The notes below the pieces were generated by a model. It did no database searches, was not told where the DNA came from, and saw nothing but the letters and a program-made list of their open reading frames with translations. A DNA stretch of 57,930 nt from Rheinheimera mesophila (GTDB lineage Bacteria; Pseudomonadota; Gammaproteobacteria; Enterobacterales; Alteromonadaceae): the NCBI RefSeq assembly GCF_000986865.1, contig NZ_LAVS01000016.1, positions 1-57,930 of the forward strand, read 5' to 3'. Both the position numbers and the translations under genes were made by a program. This document shows positions 40,581 to 50,272 of this stretch, piece by piece. Each line of letters opens with the position of its first letter. The stretch's first letter is position 1.

Positions 40581-42476
40581 ATGACAGACCAGCAATACAA
40601 CGCCGATTCCATTGAGGTGCTGACCGGCCTTGAGCCAGTGCAGCGCCGTCCTGGTATGTATACCGATACCACCCGTCCTAACCACTTAGGGCAGGAAGTG
40701 ATAGATAACAGCGTCGATGAAGCTTTGGCTGGCCATGCCGATTTAGTGCATGTGATTTTGCACGAAGACCAGTCGCTGGAAGTCATAGACAATGGCCGTG
40801 GTATGCCGGTGGATATTCACCCGGAAGAAGGGGTGTCCGGTGTCGAGCTGATTCTGTGCCGTTTGCATGCTGGTGGTAAATTTTCTAATAAAAACTATCA
40901 ATTCTCCGGTGGTTTACACGGTGTCGGTATTTCGGTGGTCAACGCTTTATCCAGCCGGGTTGAAGTGGCGGTACGCCGCGACGGTAATGTCTACGAAATT
41001 GCCTTTGAACATGGTAACAAAGTTAGTGAGCTGGCGATTACCGGTACTGTCGGCAAACGCAATACAGGCACCCGCGTGCGTTTCTGGCCTGCGCCTGAGT
41101 ATTTTGATTCGGCAAAGTTTTCAGTCAGCCGTATGCTGCATGTACTCAAAGCCAAAGCGGTATTATGCCCGGGGCTTACCATCAAGTTTGATGACAAGGT
41201 CAACAACCAGAGTTATCAGTGGTGTTATCAGGCGGGTATCCGTGATTATTTAATGGATGCGGTCAAAGACATGGTCGCTTTGCCTGAGCAACCTTTTGTC
41301 GGCAATTTCAGCGCCAGTCACGAAGCAGTGGAGTGGGCTGTGTTATGGCTGCCCGAAGGCGGTGAGCTGGTAACAGAAAGTTATGTCAACCTGATCCCCA
41401 CAGCTCAGGGCGGCACTCACGTTAACGGTTTGCGGCAGGGCTTGTTAGAAGCGCTGCGCGATTTTTGTGAATTCCGCAACTTATTGCCGCGCGGTATTAA
41501 GTTAACCCCAGAAGACGTGTGGGATCGCTGCAGTTATATTCTGTCGTTGAAGATGCAGGAGCCGCAGTTTGCCGGTCAAACTAAAGAAAAGTTGTCGTCC
41601 CGTCAGGCCGTGGCTTTTATCAGCGGTGTAGTGAAAGACGCTTTTAGCTTGTGGTTGAACGAGCATACAGATATCGCCGAACAACTGGCTGAGTTTTGTA
41701 TCAGTAATGCGCAAAAACGCCTTCGTGCAGCGAAAAAAATTATCCGTAAAAAGGTCACGGCTGGGCCTGCTTTACCCGGTAAGTTATCCGACTGTTCCTC
41801 ACAGGATCTCAATCGCACTGAATTGTTTTTTGTCGAAGGGGACTCAGCCGGCGGTTCGGCCAAACAGGCGAGAGACCGCGAATTTCAGGCGGTGATGCCA
41901 CTGCGTGGCAAAATTCTCAATACCTGGGAAGTGGAATCTGAACAAATTTTGGGTTCACAGGAAGTGCATGACATCTCTGTGGCTATTGGCATGGATCCAA
42001 ACTCCGCCGATTTAAGTCAGTTGCGCTACGGCAAAATTTGTATCCTGGCCGACGCCGACTCAGACGGTTTACACATCGCTACTTTGTTATGTGCCTTGTT
42101 TATGCGCCATTTCCGGCCTTTGGTCGAAGCTGGTCATATCTATGTTGCTATGCCGCCTTTGTACCGGATTGACTGTGGCAAAGAGGTGTTTTACGCGCTG
42201 GATGAAGATGAGAAAAAGGGCATTCTGGACCGGTTAGAAGCTGAGAAAAAACGTAGCAAAATCAATGTGCAACGTTTTAAAGGTTTAGGGGAAATGAACC
42301 CGATGCAGCTACGTGAAACTACGATAGATCCCAACACCAGACGTCTGGTGCAACTGACCATAGACGATGTGGTGCAGACGATGGAAACTATGGATATGTT
42401 GCTGGCGAAAAAGCGGGCAACAGACCGAAAAGACTGGCTGGAGATGAAGGGCGACCGCGCTGTCGTGGCTGTGTAG
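40581..42476 (+). CDS. parE: DNA topoisomerase IV subunit B ParE
   Basis: The 631-residue ATPase subunit of topoisomerase IV carries a GHKL site (VIDNGRGMPVDIHPEEG, GGLHGVGISVVNALS), the transducer domain, and a Toprim domain with FVEGDSAGGSAKQARDR and LADADSDG. The C-terminal RFKGLGEMNP is also present. With ParC it decatenates daughter chromosomes. Full length. Confidence 0.97.
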   Translation: MTDQQYNADSIEVLTGLEPVQRRPGMYTDTTRPNHLGQEVIDNSVDEALAGHADLVHVILHEDQSLEVIDNGRGMPVDIHPEEGVSGVELILCRLHAGGKFSNKNYQFSGGLHGVGISVVNALSSRVEVAVRRDGNVYEIAFEHGNKVSELAITGTVGKRNTGTRVRFWPAPEYFDSAKFSVSRMLHVLKAKAVLCPGLTIKFDDKVNNQSYQWCYQAGIRDYLMDAVKDMVALPEQPFVGNFSASHEAVEWAVLWLPEGGELVTESYVNLIPTAQGGTHVNGLRQGLLEALRDFCEFRNLLPRGIKLTPEDVWDRCSYILSLKMQEPQFAGQTKEKLSSRQAVAFISGVVKDAFSLWLNEHTDIAEQLAEFCISNAQKRLRAAKKIIRKKVTAGPALPGKLSDCSSQDLNRTELFFVEGDSAGGSAKQARDREFQAVMPLRGKILNTWEVESEQILGSQEVHDISVAIGMDPNSADLSQLRYGKICILADADSDGLHIATLLCALFMRHFRPLVEAGHIYVAMPPLYRIDCGKEVFYALDEDEKKGILDRLEAEKKRSKINVQRFKGLGEMNPMQLRETTIDPNTRRLVQLTIDDVVQTMETMDMLLAKKRATDRKDWLEMKGDRAVVAV

Positions 42477-42505
42477 CTTTTTACCTGCGCCCTGAAGGAT
42501 TACAG

Positions 42506-43933
42506 ATGAGACAACAACAATACCTCAGACTATGGGGACCTCTGTTAAGCCTCTGTGTTTGTCTGGCCGCTCCGCTGCAGGCCGACGATACTCTAGTGCC
42601 GGATTGGCTGGTGCAGGTGAAGCAACAAAAAGCACAACAACCTGAACAAATGCTGCTGCTGTTAGAACAACAACAGGCGGCTTACGGCGACTGGCCTGCT
42701 GAGTTACAGGTGCAGTATCTACTGCAACTGGCTGATATCTATGAAAGTTTAGGTAAGCATCAACAACAGCAGGAAGTCGCGGAGCGAGGGCTGGCTCTGC
42801 TTGGTGAGCGTCGCGATTTACTCACCATCGATTTCTGGAACAATTTAGGTTTTGCCCTTGAGATGCAAAGTCAGTACCAGCAGGCCTTGCATTATTATCA
42901 GCAAGCTTCTGCTTTGGCGGCAGAGTTAAAAGCCGAAAAACTACATATCGAAGCGGATATCAACATAGCCGCTGTTTACAGTATTCAGGACAAGTTTCAG
43001 GACGCCTTGGTGCTGTTGAAAAATAGTTATGACAGAGCTGTGCTGCTGAAAGACCCGGAAATTCTGGCCTATGTTAATGCAGAACTTGGCCTGCTGTATG
43101 TGGGTCTGGGTTTTGACAAAGAAGCCATTGAATTTATGGAAAAAGCCATCGAAGGCTACGATGCGTTAGGCTGGCAAAAAGACAAAATGGATGTACTGTT
43201 TAATTTAGCCAGAAGTTACAGCTACCTAGAACAATACGATAAAGCCATGCAACGTTATGATCAGTTGCTGCAACTGGCAGTGGCACAACAGGATCAAGCC
43301 AATCTGTACTTTGCTTATCTGGGGCTGGCGTCCACCAGCAAAGACAATGAAAAACTGGATGCGGCTTTGGCTTATATCGAAAAAGCTGAACAGTATCTAC
43401 CGGGGTTGCAATCGACCTATCAAAACTCAATGCATCACTACGAAAAGGCACTGATTTACCGCGAGCTGGGGCAAATTTCGCTGGCCAGTCAGCAGTTAGC
43501 TCAGGCGGAGCAAAGTTTAAGCCAGGAGGACAACAGCTCCAATCAGTCCAGCCAGCTATGGCTCCTGCATTTAAAAGCCAAACTGGAAGCTGATTCAGGC
43601 CGGTATCAAAAAGCCTATCAGTATCTGGATCAGTTTTTTCAGGGCTATCACAAATTACGTAATAAAGAGCACGAGCTGTCGGTAGAGAAACTGCGTTTAG
43701 GTTTTGATGCCGAGCGTCAGCAAGCTCAAAATGAATTGCTGGCCAAAGACAATGAATTACAGGCGCTGCGCCTGCAGGAAGCAGAGCGCAAAAGACAAAA
43801 CCAGTGGTTATGGATAGGGCTCTTTGGCTGCACCAGTTTAATTCTGCTGGTCCTGTTGTTGTGGCAACTGGCCCGCCGTCAGGCCCAGATGCAGGCACAA
43901 TTGCAGGGAAAGTCACTTGAAAAAACACACTAG
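42506..43933 (+). CDS. Exported TPR protein with C-terminal membrane anchor
   Basis: The 475-residue product has a signal peptide (to PLQA), then about eight tetratricopeptide-like repeats (for example [39 protein letters not shown]), a coiled coil around 395-430, one membrane helix at about 433-453 and a short basic tail. This is the sensor half commonly fused to a GGDEF or kinase domain, but no output domain follows. It is inserted between parE and parC with only 29 and 20 bp spacers, so it is co-transcribed with topoisomerase IV. Function unknown. Confidence 0.8.
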   Translation: MRQQQYLRLWGPLLSLCVCLAAPLQADDTLVPDWLVQVKQQKAQQPEQMLLLLEQQQAAYGDWPAELQVQYLLQLADIYESLGKHQQQQEVAERGLALLGERRDLLTIDFWNNLGFALEMQSQYQQALHYYQQASALAAELKAEKLHIEADINIAAVYSIQDKFQDALVLLKNSYDRAVLLKDPEILAYVNAELGLLYVGLGFDKEAIEFMEKAIEGYDALGWQKDKMDVLFNLARSYSYLEQYDKAMQRYDQLLQLAVAQQDQANLYFAYLGLASTSKDNEKLDAALAYIEKAEQYLPGLQSTYQNSMHHYEKALIYRELGQISLASQQLAQAEQSLSQEDNSSNQSSQLWLLHLKAKLEADSGRYQKAYQYLDQFFQGYHKLRNKEHELSVEKLRLGFDAERQQAQNELLAKDNELQALRLQEAERKRQNQWLWIGLFGCTSLILLVLLLWQLARRQAQMQAQLQGKSLEKTH

Positions 43934-43953
43934 AAACAGGCTATAAGCTAACT

Positions 43954-46224
43954 ATGACAGATATTACAATATCCAATGAAGGGACAGAGCAGCTACCCCT
44001 GCGTCGCTTCACTGAAGAAGCCTATCTGAATTATTCGATGTACGTCATTATGGACCGGGCTTTGCCTTTTATCGGCGACGGTTTAAAACCAGTACAACGT
44101 CGTATTATTTATGCCATGTCGGAGCTGGGATTGTCCCATCTGGCAAAATATAAAAAATCGGCCCGTACTGTCGGTGACGTGTTAGGTAAATTTCATCCGC
44201 ATGGGGACAGCGCCTGCTACGAAGCTATGGTGTTGATGGCTCAGCCGTTTTCTTACCGCTATCCGCTGGTGGATGGTCAGGGAAACTGGGGTGCTCCAGA
44301 CGATCCAAAATCTTTTGCTGCGATGCGTTATACCGAAGCCAAGTTGTCGCGTTTTAGTGAAGTATTACTCAATGAGCTTGGACAGGGTACAGTGGATTGG
44401 GTACCGAACTTTGACGGCACTCTGGAAGAGCCCCGCACTTTACCTTCGCGTTTACCGCATATTCTGCTGAACGGTGTCACTGGTATAGCTGTGGGTATGG
44501 CGACAGATATTCCGCCGCACAACGCCCGTGAAGTGGCCAATGCCACGGCTTATTTGCTGGACAACCCCAAAGCCACTGTGCCTGATTTGATGCAGTATAT
44601 TCAGGGACCAGATTATCCAACCGATGCTGAAATTATCAGCCCGACGCATGAAATGCAGGCCATGTATGAGACAGGCCGTGGCAGTATCAAAATGCGGGCT
44701 TTGTATCAGCTCGAAGATGGCGACATTATTATCACGGCTTTGCCGCATCAAACCTCGGGTGCCAAAGTGCTGGAGCAGATAGCGGCTCAGATGAATGCGA
44801 AAAAGCTGCCGATGGTCAGTGATTTGCGGGATGAGTCAGATCATGAAAACCCGACCCGTATCGTGATAGTGCCACGTTCCAACCGCATAGACGTGGAACA
44901 GCTAATGGCGCATTTGTTTGCCACCACAGATCTGGAAAAAAGCTATCGCGTCAATTTAAACATTCTGGGGCTGGACCAAAGACCTCGCGTGAAAAACTTG
45001 CTGGAAGTCTTGTCTGAATGGCTGGTATTCCGCCGCGATACAGTGCGTCGTCGCCTGCAATTCCGTTTAGATAAAGTGCTGGACCGCTTGCATGTATTAG
45101 AAGGTTTGTTAATCGCCTTTTTAAACATCGACGAAGTGATCAAAATCATCCGCGAAAACGATCAGCCAAAACCTGTGTTGATGTCGCACTTTGGTATTTC
45201 TGAACGTCAGGCCGAAGCCATACTGGAATTAAAATTACGCCACTTAGCCAAGCTGGAAGAAATGAAAATCCGCGGTGAACAGGCCGAGCTGGAAAAAGAG
45301 CGTGATTATTTAGAAGGTATTTTGGGTTCAGAGAAAAAGCTGACCAAACTTATTCGTGAAGAGCTGCTCTCAGATGCGGAAAAATATGGCGATAACCGCA
45401 GAAGCCCAATAGTACAGCGCGAAGAAGCCAAAGCCTTAAGCGAAAAAGAACTGCTGCCAAGCGAGCCTGTGACTGTAGTGTTGTCAGAAAAAGGCTGGGT
45501 GCGCTGCGCCAAAGGCCATGACGTGGACGGCAACAGCCTGCAATACAAAGCAGGTGACGGCTTTAAAGCGGCCGCTATGGGCCGCAGTAACAGATACGCC
45601 GCCTTTATTGATTCATCCGGTCGTGCTTTTGCCGCTGAAGCCCATGATTTACCTTCAGCCCGTGGTCAGGGCGAGCCGCTGACCGGCCGCTTTACCTTAG
45701 TGGCAGGGGAGACCTTTGAGCATGTACTGATGGCCGAAGACAGCCAGAAGTTATTGCTGGCCAGTGATGCAGGTTATGGTTTTGTTGGTACTTTTGCCGA
45801 TTTAGTCAGCCGTAATAAAGCCGGTAAAGCGGTATTAAGTTTACCAACCGGCGCTAAAGTATTGCCGCCTGTGCCTATTAAAAATCCGGAAACAGATTTA
45901 GTAGTGGCAATCAGCACCGAAGGTCGGATGCTGGTGTTCCCTGTGGCTGAGTTACCGCAGCTAAGCAAGGGCAAAGGCAATAAGATCTTGTCTATCCCAT
46001 CAGCCCGCGCTGCCAGCCGTGAAGAGTATCTGAAGCTGTTAACCGTAGTGCCGGCAGCTACAGCCGTGACCTTAGTAGCGGGTAAACGCAAAATGACCAT
46101 CAAGGTGGATGATTTAGCCCATTACATAGGGGAACGTGGCCGTCGTGGTAATAAGTTACCCCGTGGTTTGCAGCGCATCGACGAGCTGCTGACCGGTGAA
46201 GTTGCAGGTGAGACAACAGAATAG
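43954..46224 (+). CDS. parC: DNA topoisomerase IV subunit A ParC
   Basis: The 756-residue cleavage-religation subunit has catalytic Tyr126 in AMRYTEAKL and a quinolone-resistance region [12 protein letters not shown] in wild-type form: Ser86 and Glu90 correspond to E. coli S80 and E84. A coiled-coil hinge and C-terminal beta-pinwheel follow. A terminator lies 44 bases past the stop. Confidence 0.97.
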   Translation: MTDITISNEGTEQLPLRRFTEEAYLNYSMYVIMDRALPFIGDGLKPVQRRIIYAMSELGLSHLAKYKKSARTVGDVLGKFHPHGDSACYEAMVLMAQPFSYRYPLVDGQGNWGAPDDPKSFAAMRYTEAKLSRFSEVLLNELGQGTVDWVPNFDGTLEEPRTLPSRLPHILLNGVTGIAVGMATDIPPHNAREVANATAYLLDNPKATVPDLMQYIQGPDYPTDAEIISPTHEMQAMYETGRGSIKMRALYQLEDGDIIITALPHQTSGAKVLEQIAAQMNAKKLPMVSDLRDESDHENPTRIVIVPRSNRIDVEQLMAHLFATTDLEKSYRVNLNILGLDQRPRVKNLLEVLSEWLVFRRDTVRRRLQFRLDKVLDRLHVLEGLLIAFLNIDEVIKIIRENDQPKPVLMSHFGISERQAEAILELKLRHLAKLEEMKIRGEQAELEKERDYLEGILGSEKKLTKLIREELLSDAEKYGDNRRSPIVQREEAKALSEKELLPSEPVTVVLSEKGWVRCAKGHDVDGNSLQYKAGDGFKAAAMGRSNRYAAFIDSSGRAFAAEAHDLPSARGQGEPLTGRFTLVAGETFEHVLMAEDSQKLLLASDAGYGFVGTFADLVSRNKAGKAVLSLPTGAKVLPPVPIKNPETDLVVAISTEGRMLVFPVAELPQLSKGKGNKILSIPSARAASREEYLKLLTVVPAATAVTLVAGKRKMTIKVDDLAHYIGERGRRGNKLPRGLQRIDELLTGEVAGETTE

Positions 46225-46268
46225 TAAGCTGATCAAACCAGACTTTCTATTCAAAACCGTTATACTCG

Positions 46269-46297
46269 GGCCCTTGTAAACTACAGGGGCCTTTTTT
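46269..46297 (+). terminator. parC terminator overlapping the plsC ribosome-binding site
   Basis: GGCCCTTGTA (46269-46278) and TACAGGGGCC (46282-46291) form a 10-bp stem with one G-U pair and a 3-base loop, followed by six T residues. The AGGGG of its 3' arm is also the only Shine-Dalgarno candidate of plsC, whose GTG follows at 46298. A TATACT at 46261-46266 could be a -10 whose start falls inside the 5' arm. Confidence 0.8.
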
Positions 46298-47035
46298 GTG
46301 TTAGCCATTATACGTCTGGTGCTGGTCGCCATTTTTATTGTATTCAGTGCCTTAGTGGGTTTGCTGATCTGTCTGGTTCGTCCTTTTTATGTCCCGAACG
46401 TCGCCTTATTTTCCAGTTGGTATGGCTGGGCGGCCTGGATTTTTGGTTTAAAAGTGGAAGTGCGTCAGGCGCCAGAAGTGACTGCTGCTATGCCCTGTGT
46501 GTTTTTAGCCAACCATCAGAATAACTACGATTTATTCACCATCAGCAAAGCCTTGTTACCAGGCACTGTCACCATCGGCAAAAAAAGCCTGAAATGGATC
46601 CCGTTTTTTGGTCAGTTGTATTGGCTCAGTGGCAATATCCTGATCGACAGAGCCAATAAATCCAAAGCGGTCGGTACTATGCAAGGCGCAGTCGATCGGA
46701 TAGTGCAAGACAAGGTATCGGTCTGGGTCTTTCCTGAGGGCACCCGTAGCTATGGCCGTGGTTTATTACCTTTTAAAACCGGCGCTTTTCATATTGCCCA
46801 GCAAGCCAAAGTGCCGCTGGTGCCTATCTGTATGAGCAGCACCACTAAAGTCAGCCTGAACAAATGGAATAATGGCAGAGTGATTATTGAGATTTTGCCA
46901 CCTATCCAGCCTGAAGGAACTCCCGCCCGTGAACTGGCTGAAACGGTGCGGCAACAAATGGCAGATAAAATTAAGCAGCTTGATAGCGAAGTGGCAACCG
47001 ACTACACTGCCGACTCATTGACTGTCACGGGGTAA
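46298..47035 (+). CDS. plsC: 1-acyl-sn-glycerol-3-phosphate acyltransferase PlsC
   Basis: The 245-residue inner-membrane enzyme makes phosphatidic acid. It has an N-terminal membrane helix, the acyltransferase HX4D motif NHQNNYD, TIGKKSLKWIPFFGQLYWL, and FPEGTRSYGRGLLPFKTGAF. The GTG at 46298 gives MLAIIRL, matching E. coli MLYIFRL. It follows parC as in E. coli, but directly behind a terminator. It ends 4 bases before rraB. Confidence 0.95.
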   Translation: MLAIIRLVLVAIFIVFSALVGLLICLVRPFYVPNVALFSSWYGWAAWIFGLKVEVRQAPEVTAAMPCVFLANHQNNYDLFTISKALLPGTVTIGKKSLKWIPFFGQLYWLSGNILIDRANKSKAVGTMQGAVDRIVQDKVSVWVFPEGTRSYGRGLLPFKTGAFHIAQQAKVPLVPICMSSTTKVSLNKWNNGRVIIEILPPIQPEGTPARELAETVRQQMADKIKQLDSEVATDYTADSLTVTG

Positions 47036-47039
47036 TATC

Positions 47040-47438
47040 ATGGAAAACTGGCAAGAATTTACTGAAGACACTATAGCTGCACTGATGGAAGATGGCAGCG
47101 ATCCGGATGCGGAATACACCATCGAACACCATTTTTACCATGAAGATTTTGCCCGCTTAGAAAAACTGGCAGTGGAAGTCTTTAAATTAGGTTACGAAGT
47201 GACAGACGCTGAAGAAGTTGAATTTGAAGAAGGTGGCACCGCCTGGGTGTTCGACGCTATTCGTGAACAATCGTTGGACGGCGCCAGCATCACAGTAGAT
47301 GCGATCAAACTGGAAGCCTTAGCGCAGAAGTTTGGCGTGGAATACGACGGCTGGGGCACCTACTTTGAAGGTGGCGAAGACGAAGACGGCGACTTCGATG
47401 ATGACGAAGACGACGGCGACGATGCTCCACGTCACTAA
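47040..47438 (+). CDS. rraB: Regulator of RNase E activity RraB
   Basis: The 132-residue acidic protein matches RraB: WQEFTEDTIAALMEDGSDP at the N-terminus, IEHHFYHEDFARLEKLAVE in the middle, YDGWGTYFE near the end and an Asp/Glu-rich tail (GDFDDDEDDGDD). RraB binds the degradosome scaffold of RNase E and inhibits cleavage of a subset of mRNAs. Probably co-expressed with plsC; a terminator follows. Confidence 0.93.
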   Translation: MENWQEFTEDTIAALMEDGSDPDAEYTIEHHFYHEDFARLEKLAVEVFKLGYEVTDAEEVEFEEGGTAWVFDAIREQSLDGASITVDAIKLEALAQKFGVEYDGWGTYFEGGEDEDGDFDDDEDDGDDAPRH

Positions 47439-47492
47439 GTAAAAGCTGTTTTTAGCTATTCAGATCTCTACTCTGTTGGGATCAAACAAAAA

Positions 47493-47519
47493 GGCCAAAG
47501 CGAAAGCTCTGGCCTTTTT
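47493..47519 (+). terminator. Terminator of plsC-rraB
   Basis: GGCCAAAGC (47493-47501) pairs with GCTCTGGCC (47506-47514) with one mismatch and a 4-base loop, followed by five T residues. Confidence 0.85.
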
Positions 47520-47636
47520 CTATTGCAGTCTTATATTTCCTTTTCGTATAACCTTGCTACTTTAAAGTATTTTAAGTTATTAGTTAGCTCTGCTTTAATG
47601 CTTAAAGACATATAGATGTCCTTAAGGAGAACAGAG

Positions 47637-47798
47637 ATGGCGGCAAAAGAAGTGTCTGCAGATTTGCTGAACCAACTGCTCGATAAACTGGAAAAGCTGG
47701 TTGGCCGGGTAGAGTTTGGTTCCATTGAACTGGTGTTTCATCAGGGCAAATTAGTGCAGCTGGAAAAAAACGAAAAATTACGTCTGGATAAACCTTAA
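47637..47798 (+). CDS. YezD/DUF2292 family small protein
   Basis: The ATG at 47637, with AAGGAGA 6 bases upstream, gives 53 residues. VGRVEFGSIELVFHQGKLVQ followed by LEKNEKLRL matches the YezD (DUF2292) pattern. Members are often found near sulfur-assimilation genes, consistent with cysA starting 147 bp downstream. The molecular function is unknown. A reading from 47616 lacks a ribosome-binding site. Confidence 0.82.
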   Translation: MAAKEVSADLLNQLLDKLEKLVGRVEFGSIELVFHQGKLVQLEKNEKLRLDKP

Positions 47799-47834
47799 TC
47801 TTACCGGTTCAGACTGTGTCCCTCAGTGAACCTG

Positions 47835-47915
47835 CCCGTCGTACTTGAAACTGCTTCAGCGCACCGGACCACCGGATCTGAAGTGATGTTGAGCCACTCA
47901 CACAAAGACTTTGTG
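47835..47915. repeat. Repeat fragment and hairpin upstream of cysA
   Basis: CCCGTCGTACTTGAAACTGC (47835-47854) matches 19 of 20 bases of one end of the palindromic element at 16530-16658. Further on, CACAAAG (47901-47907) and CTTTGTG (47909-47915) form an uninterrupted palindrome around one base. No promoter is obvious. Confidence 0.45.
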
Positions 47916-47945
47916 CTGGCTACAACCTGAACTCAGAGCGCTACT

Positions 47946-49010
47946 ATGAGCATCCGTATAGACCAGATCAATAAAAAATTTGGTGACTTTGTTGCCGTCG
48001 ATAATGTCAGTTTATCCATTCAGACCGGTGAATTAACCGCCTTACTTGGCCCTTCAGGTTCAGGTAAAACCAGCTTGTTACGTATTATTGCCGGCTTAGA
48101 ACAAGCTGATAGCGGCAGCATCCATTTTGATGATTTGGATATCAGTGCCCGCCATGTGTCGGAACGTGGTGTAGGTTTTGTGTTTCAGCACTATGCCTTG
48201 TTTAAGCATATGACTGTCTATGAAAATGTGGCTTTTGGTTTAACAGTCAAGCCGAAAAAGCAGCGTCCTGCGCCTGAGCTTATCCGCAAAAAAGTGCAGC
48301 ATTTATTAGAGCTGGTGCAACTGGACTGGACTGCCGACCGTTATCCTTCGCAGCTCTCAGGTGGTCAGCGTCAGCGTATTGCATTAGCCCGGGCTCTGGC
48401 GGTGGAACCTAAAGTCTTGCTGCTCGACGAGCCTTTTGGTGCTTTGGATGCCAAGGTCAGAGCTGAATTACGCCGCTGGTTAAGGCGATTGCATGATGAA
48501 ATTCATGTCACCAGCGTGTTTGTCACCCACGATCAGGAAGAAGCACTGGAGGTGGCGGACAAAATTGTCGTGATGAACAAAGGCCGGATTGAACAACAAG
48601 GTTCACCAGAGCAAGTGTACGACAACCCGGCTAATCCATTTGTGTATGAATTTTTAGGCAATGTGAATTTGTTCCACGCCCGGGTGAAACAAGGCAAAGC
48701 TGAGATAGGCCAGCTATCGGTGGCTTCACCTGAATTTACCAACGAACAGGAAGAAAGCGGTTTTGCTTATGTGCGGCCGCACGAAATTGACGTGTTGTTA
48801 AATCCGGCCGACGAAGCGCTGGAAGCGAAAGTTGATCTCATCACCATAGTAGGCCCCAATGTCCGGCTGGAGTTTTTAGCCAAAGACAGCCAGCAACTGA
48901 TCCATGTCGAGCTGGCCCGGGATAGGTTTAAACAACTGGGGTTATCATTAGGTCAACAAGCCTGGGTGAAGCCGCGTTATACCAAAGTCTTTTTGGGCGA
49001 AGGGATTTAG
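47946..49010 (+). CDS. cysA: Sulfate/thiosulfate ABC transporter ATPase CysA
   Basis: The 354-residue ATPase has Walker [10 protein letters not shown], the Q-loop region [20 protein letters not shown], signature LSGGQRQR, Walker [13 protein letters not shown], switch His in FVTHDQEE and a C-terminal regulatory domain ([12 protein letters not shown]). It powers sulfate uptake with CysT, CysW and a binding protein, which here are encoded 2.5-5.4 kb away on the opposite strand. Overlaps the convergent PEP-mutase-like gene by 4 bp. Confidence 0.95.
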   Translation: MSIRIDQINKKFGDFVAVDNVSLSIQTGELTALLGPSGSGKTSLLRIIAGLEQADSGSIHFDDLDISARHVSERGVGFVFQHYALFKHMTVYENVAFGLTVKPKKQRPAPELIRKKVQHLLELVQLDWTADRYPSQLSGGQRQRIALARALAVEPKVLLLDEPFGALDAKVRAELRRWLRRLHDEIHVTSVFVTHDQEEALEVADKIVVMNKGRIEQQGSPEQVYDNPANPFVYEFLGNVNLFHARVKQGKAEIGQLSVASPEFTNEQEESGFAYVRPHEIDVLLNPADEALEAKVDLITIVGPNVRLEFLAKDSQQLIHVELARDRFKQLGLSLGQQAWVKPRYTKVFLGEGI

Positions 49011-49816
49011 CGGACCCAATCAGCAAAAGGCTGGCTGAACATGGTATTGAGTGCAGCGTAATCTAAAGCCTGAGCTGCAACTGGGTTCTGTTGTAAAAAA
49101 CTCCATACCGCCTGCTGATATGCCTGATAACTGCCGAGAAATAAAGCCGGCCCCGCGCTTAAGCGTTTCACTCCGGCTCGAGTTAAATCCTGTAATGTGG
49201 CGCCTTCAGGCCAACCCATCAGGTTTAAAGGCAAGGGGCTAGCTCGACTTAGCTCTGTCACCAGAGCTAAGTCTGCTAAACCAGGGATAAAAGCGCCATC
49301 CGCGCCTGCCGCCTGATACAGCTTAAGTCGTCTGATACACTCAGTCACAGCCTCTGGCCCGGTTGCCAGTTGCGTCAGATAGATGTCTGTTCTGGCATTG
49401 ATAAACAACATCTGCCTATCCAGACGCTGACGGCAACTGCGAATTTTGGCCGCCAATAGTTCTGGTGCGCCGGTTCCGTCTTCGATATTCACCCCGGCCA
49501 CCCCCAGCTCTGCCAGTTGCAATACCAGGCTGGCTACTTGCAGTGGATTATCGCTGTACCCCTGTTCTATATCCACAGTAAAAGGCACTTGACTGACTCG
49601 TAGGATCCGCTGCACCGCTGCTAACAATTCGGCGATCGGAAGCTGTTGACCATCAGCGTAGCCCAAAGACCAGGCCAAAGCTGCGCTGGATGTGCCAATG
49701 GCTTTGGCCCCTTGCTGCTGTGCCAAGACCGTACTGGCTGGATCCCAAATGTTAATCAGTAATAACGGGTCTGGCTGTTGATGCAAAGTAAAAAACGGTT
49801 GGGCAGAGGTGTTCAT
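49007..49816 (-). CDS. Isocitrate lyase/PEP mutase family protein
   Basis: The 269-residue protein is a TIM-barrel of the isocitrate lyase/PEP mutase superfamily: [33 protein letters not shown] (metal-binding Asp/Glu), VNIEDGTG and INARTDIYL are in order. It lacks the full isocitrate-lyase insertions. The substrate is not evident; relatives act on oxaloacetate-like or C-P compounds. It lies between cysA and a symporter gene without obvious operon partners. A possible attenuator or small RNA lies just upstream. Confidence 0.88.
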   Translation of the reverse strand: MNTSAQPFFTLHQQPDPLLLINIWDPASTVLAQQQGAKAIGTSSAALAWSLGYADGQQLPIAELLAAVQRILRVSQVPFTVDIEQGYSDNPLQVASLVLQLAELGVAGVNIEDGTGAPELLAAKIRSCRQRLDRQMLFINARTDIYLTQLATGPEAVTECIRRLKLYQAAGADGAFIPGLADLALVTELSRASPLPLNLMGWPEGATLQDLTRAGVKRLSAGPALFLGSYQAYQQAVWSFLQQNPVAAQALDYAALNTMFSQPFADWVR

Positions 49817-49895
49817 AGTGGAGCTCCGGTTTTATATCTGGAACCATGCTAAAGCAGATCCACAATCTCGTCTGGCCGCTTCCGGCCCTGATAGC

Positions 49896-49927
49896 AAAAA
49901 AAAGCCCCGCCGAAAAGTTGGCGGGGC
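49896..49927 (-). terminator. Strong minus-strand terminator upstream of the PEP-mutase-like gene
   Basis: GCCCCGCC (49904-49911) and GGCGGGGC (49920-49927) form a perfect 8-bp GC-rich stem; on the minus strand eight U residues follow. It lies about 80 bp before the start codon on the same strand, so it ends a short upstream transcript or attenuates. Confidence 0.85.
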
Positions 49928-50090
49928 ACTCTATGGGGTAGTCACTGAAGTCGGTGAAGACTGTGGACCACAAGCAACAGGACAAGGAATAGAACGTAGC
50001 TGGGGTAGCGCATCCTGCACTCTACGAATTTCGTATCCATACAACAACCAGAGTAGTTACCGCTTCTCGCTGACGGTGAGTTACGGCAAC
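49904..50090 (-). ncRNA. Candidate small RNA or attenuated leader
   Basis: TTTACA (50125-50120), a 17-base spacer and TAAATT (50102-50097) on the minus strand could start a ~185-base transcript that ends at the terminator at 49896-49927. It matches no small-RNA or riboswitch class I know. It may encode the short hydrophobic peptide at 49942-50040. Promoter quality is moderate; existence is inferred. Confidence 0.35.
49942..50040 (-). CDS. Possible short hydrophobic peptide (32 codons)
   Basis: The frame encodes 32 residues. Its second half, PSYVLFLVLLLVVHSLHRLQ, is one membrane-length hydrophobic run with a basic tail. An internal ATG at 50013 would give 23 residues and has GAG 6 bases upstream; the first ATG has no ribosome-binding site. 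A strong terminator follows 15 bases after the stop. Shape and size resemble type I toxin peptides, but there is no homology evidence. Confidence 0.25.
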   Translation of the reverse strand: MDTKFVECRMRYPSYVLFLVLLLVVHSLHRLQ

Positions 50091-50272
50091 AGACTTAATT
50101 TATTAGATCAAAACGTTTGTGTAAATATTATTTATATTCCAAAAGTGAATATGTTATTTGGGCTACAACCCAACTCCAGTCATGCTGTTTTTGGTTCTTA
50201 CTTAGAACTGAACTGAATTGGTCCGAATTCGTATAGCACTTATAATGCCCGGCTATTTTTTTGGGATTTATT

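Larger units (their letters stand above)
49817..50272. other. Gene-poor interval between PEP-mutase-like and symporter genes
   Basis: This 456-bp interval has no supported long gene. It holds a minus-strand hairpin terminator (49896-49927), a 32-codon hydrophobic minus-strand reading frame (49942-50040), the palindrome TACGAATTTCGTA (50023-50035), a possible minus-strand promoter near 50097-50125, and the leader of the symporter gene. The 135-codon plus-strand frame here lacks any domain and is not accepted. Confidence 0.5.

Noticed and set aside
44191-44240. Quinolone-resistance mutation in ParC
   Set aside because: Ser86 and Glu90 (E. coli S80 and E84) are wild type.
49904-50090. Known riboswitch (TPP, SAM, FMN, cobalamin, glycine, lysine)
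   Set aside because: None of the conserved core sequences of these classes could be found by eye.
49809-50216. 135-codon plus-strand frame
   Set aside because: It reads through a GC-rich terminator hairpin and an AT-rich promoter-like region, with no domain or usable ribosome-binding site.
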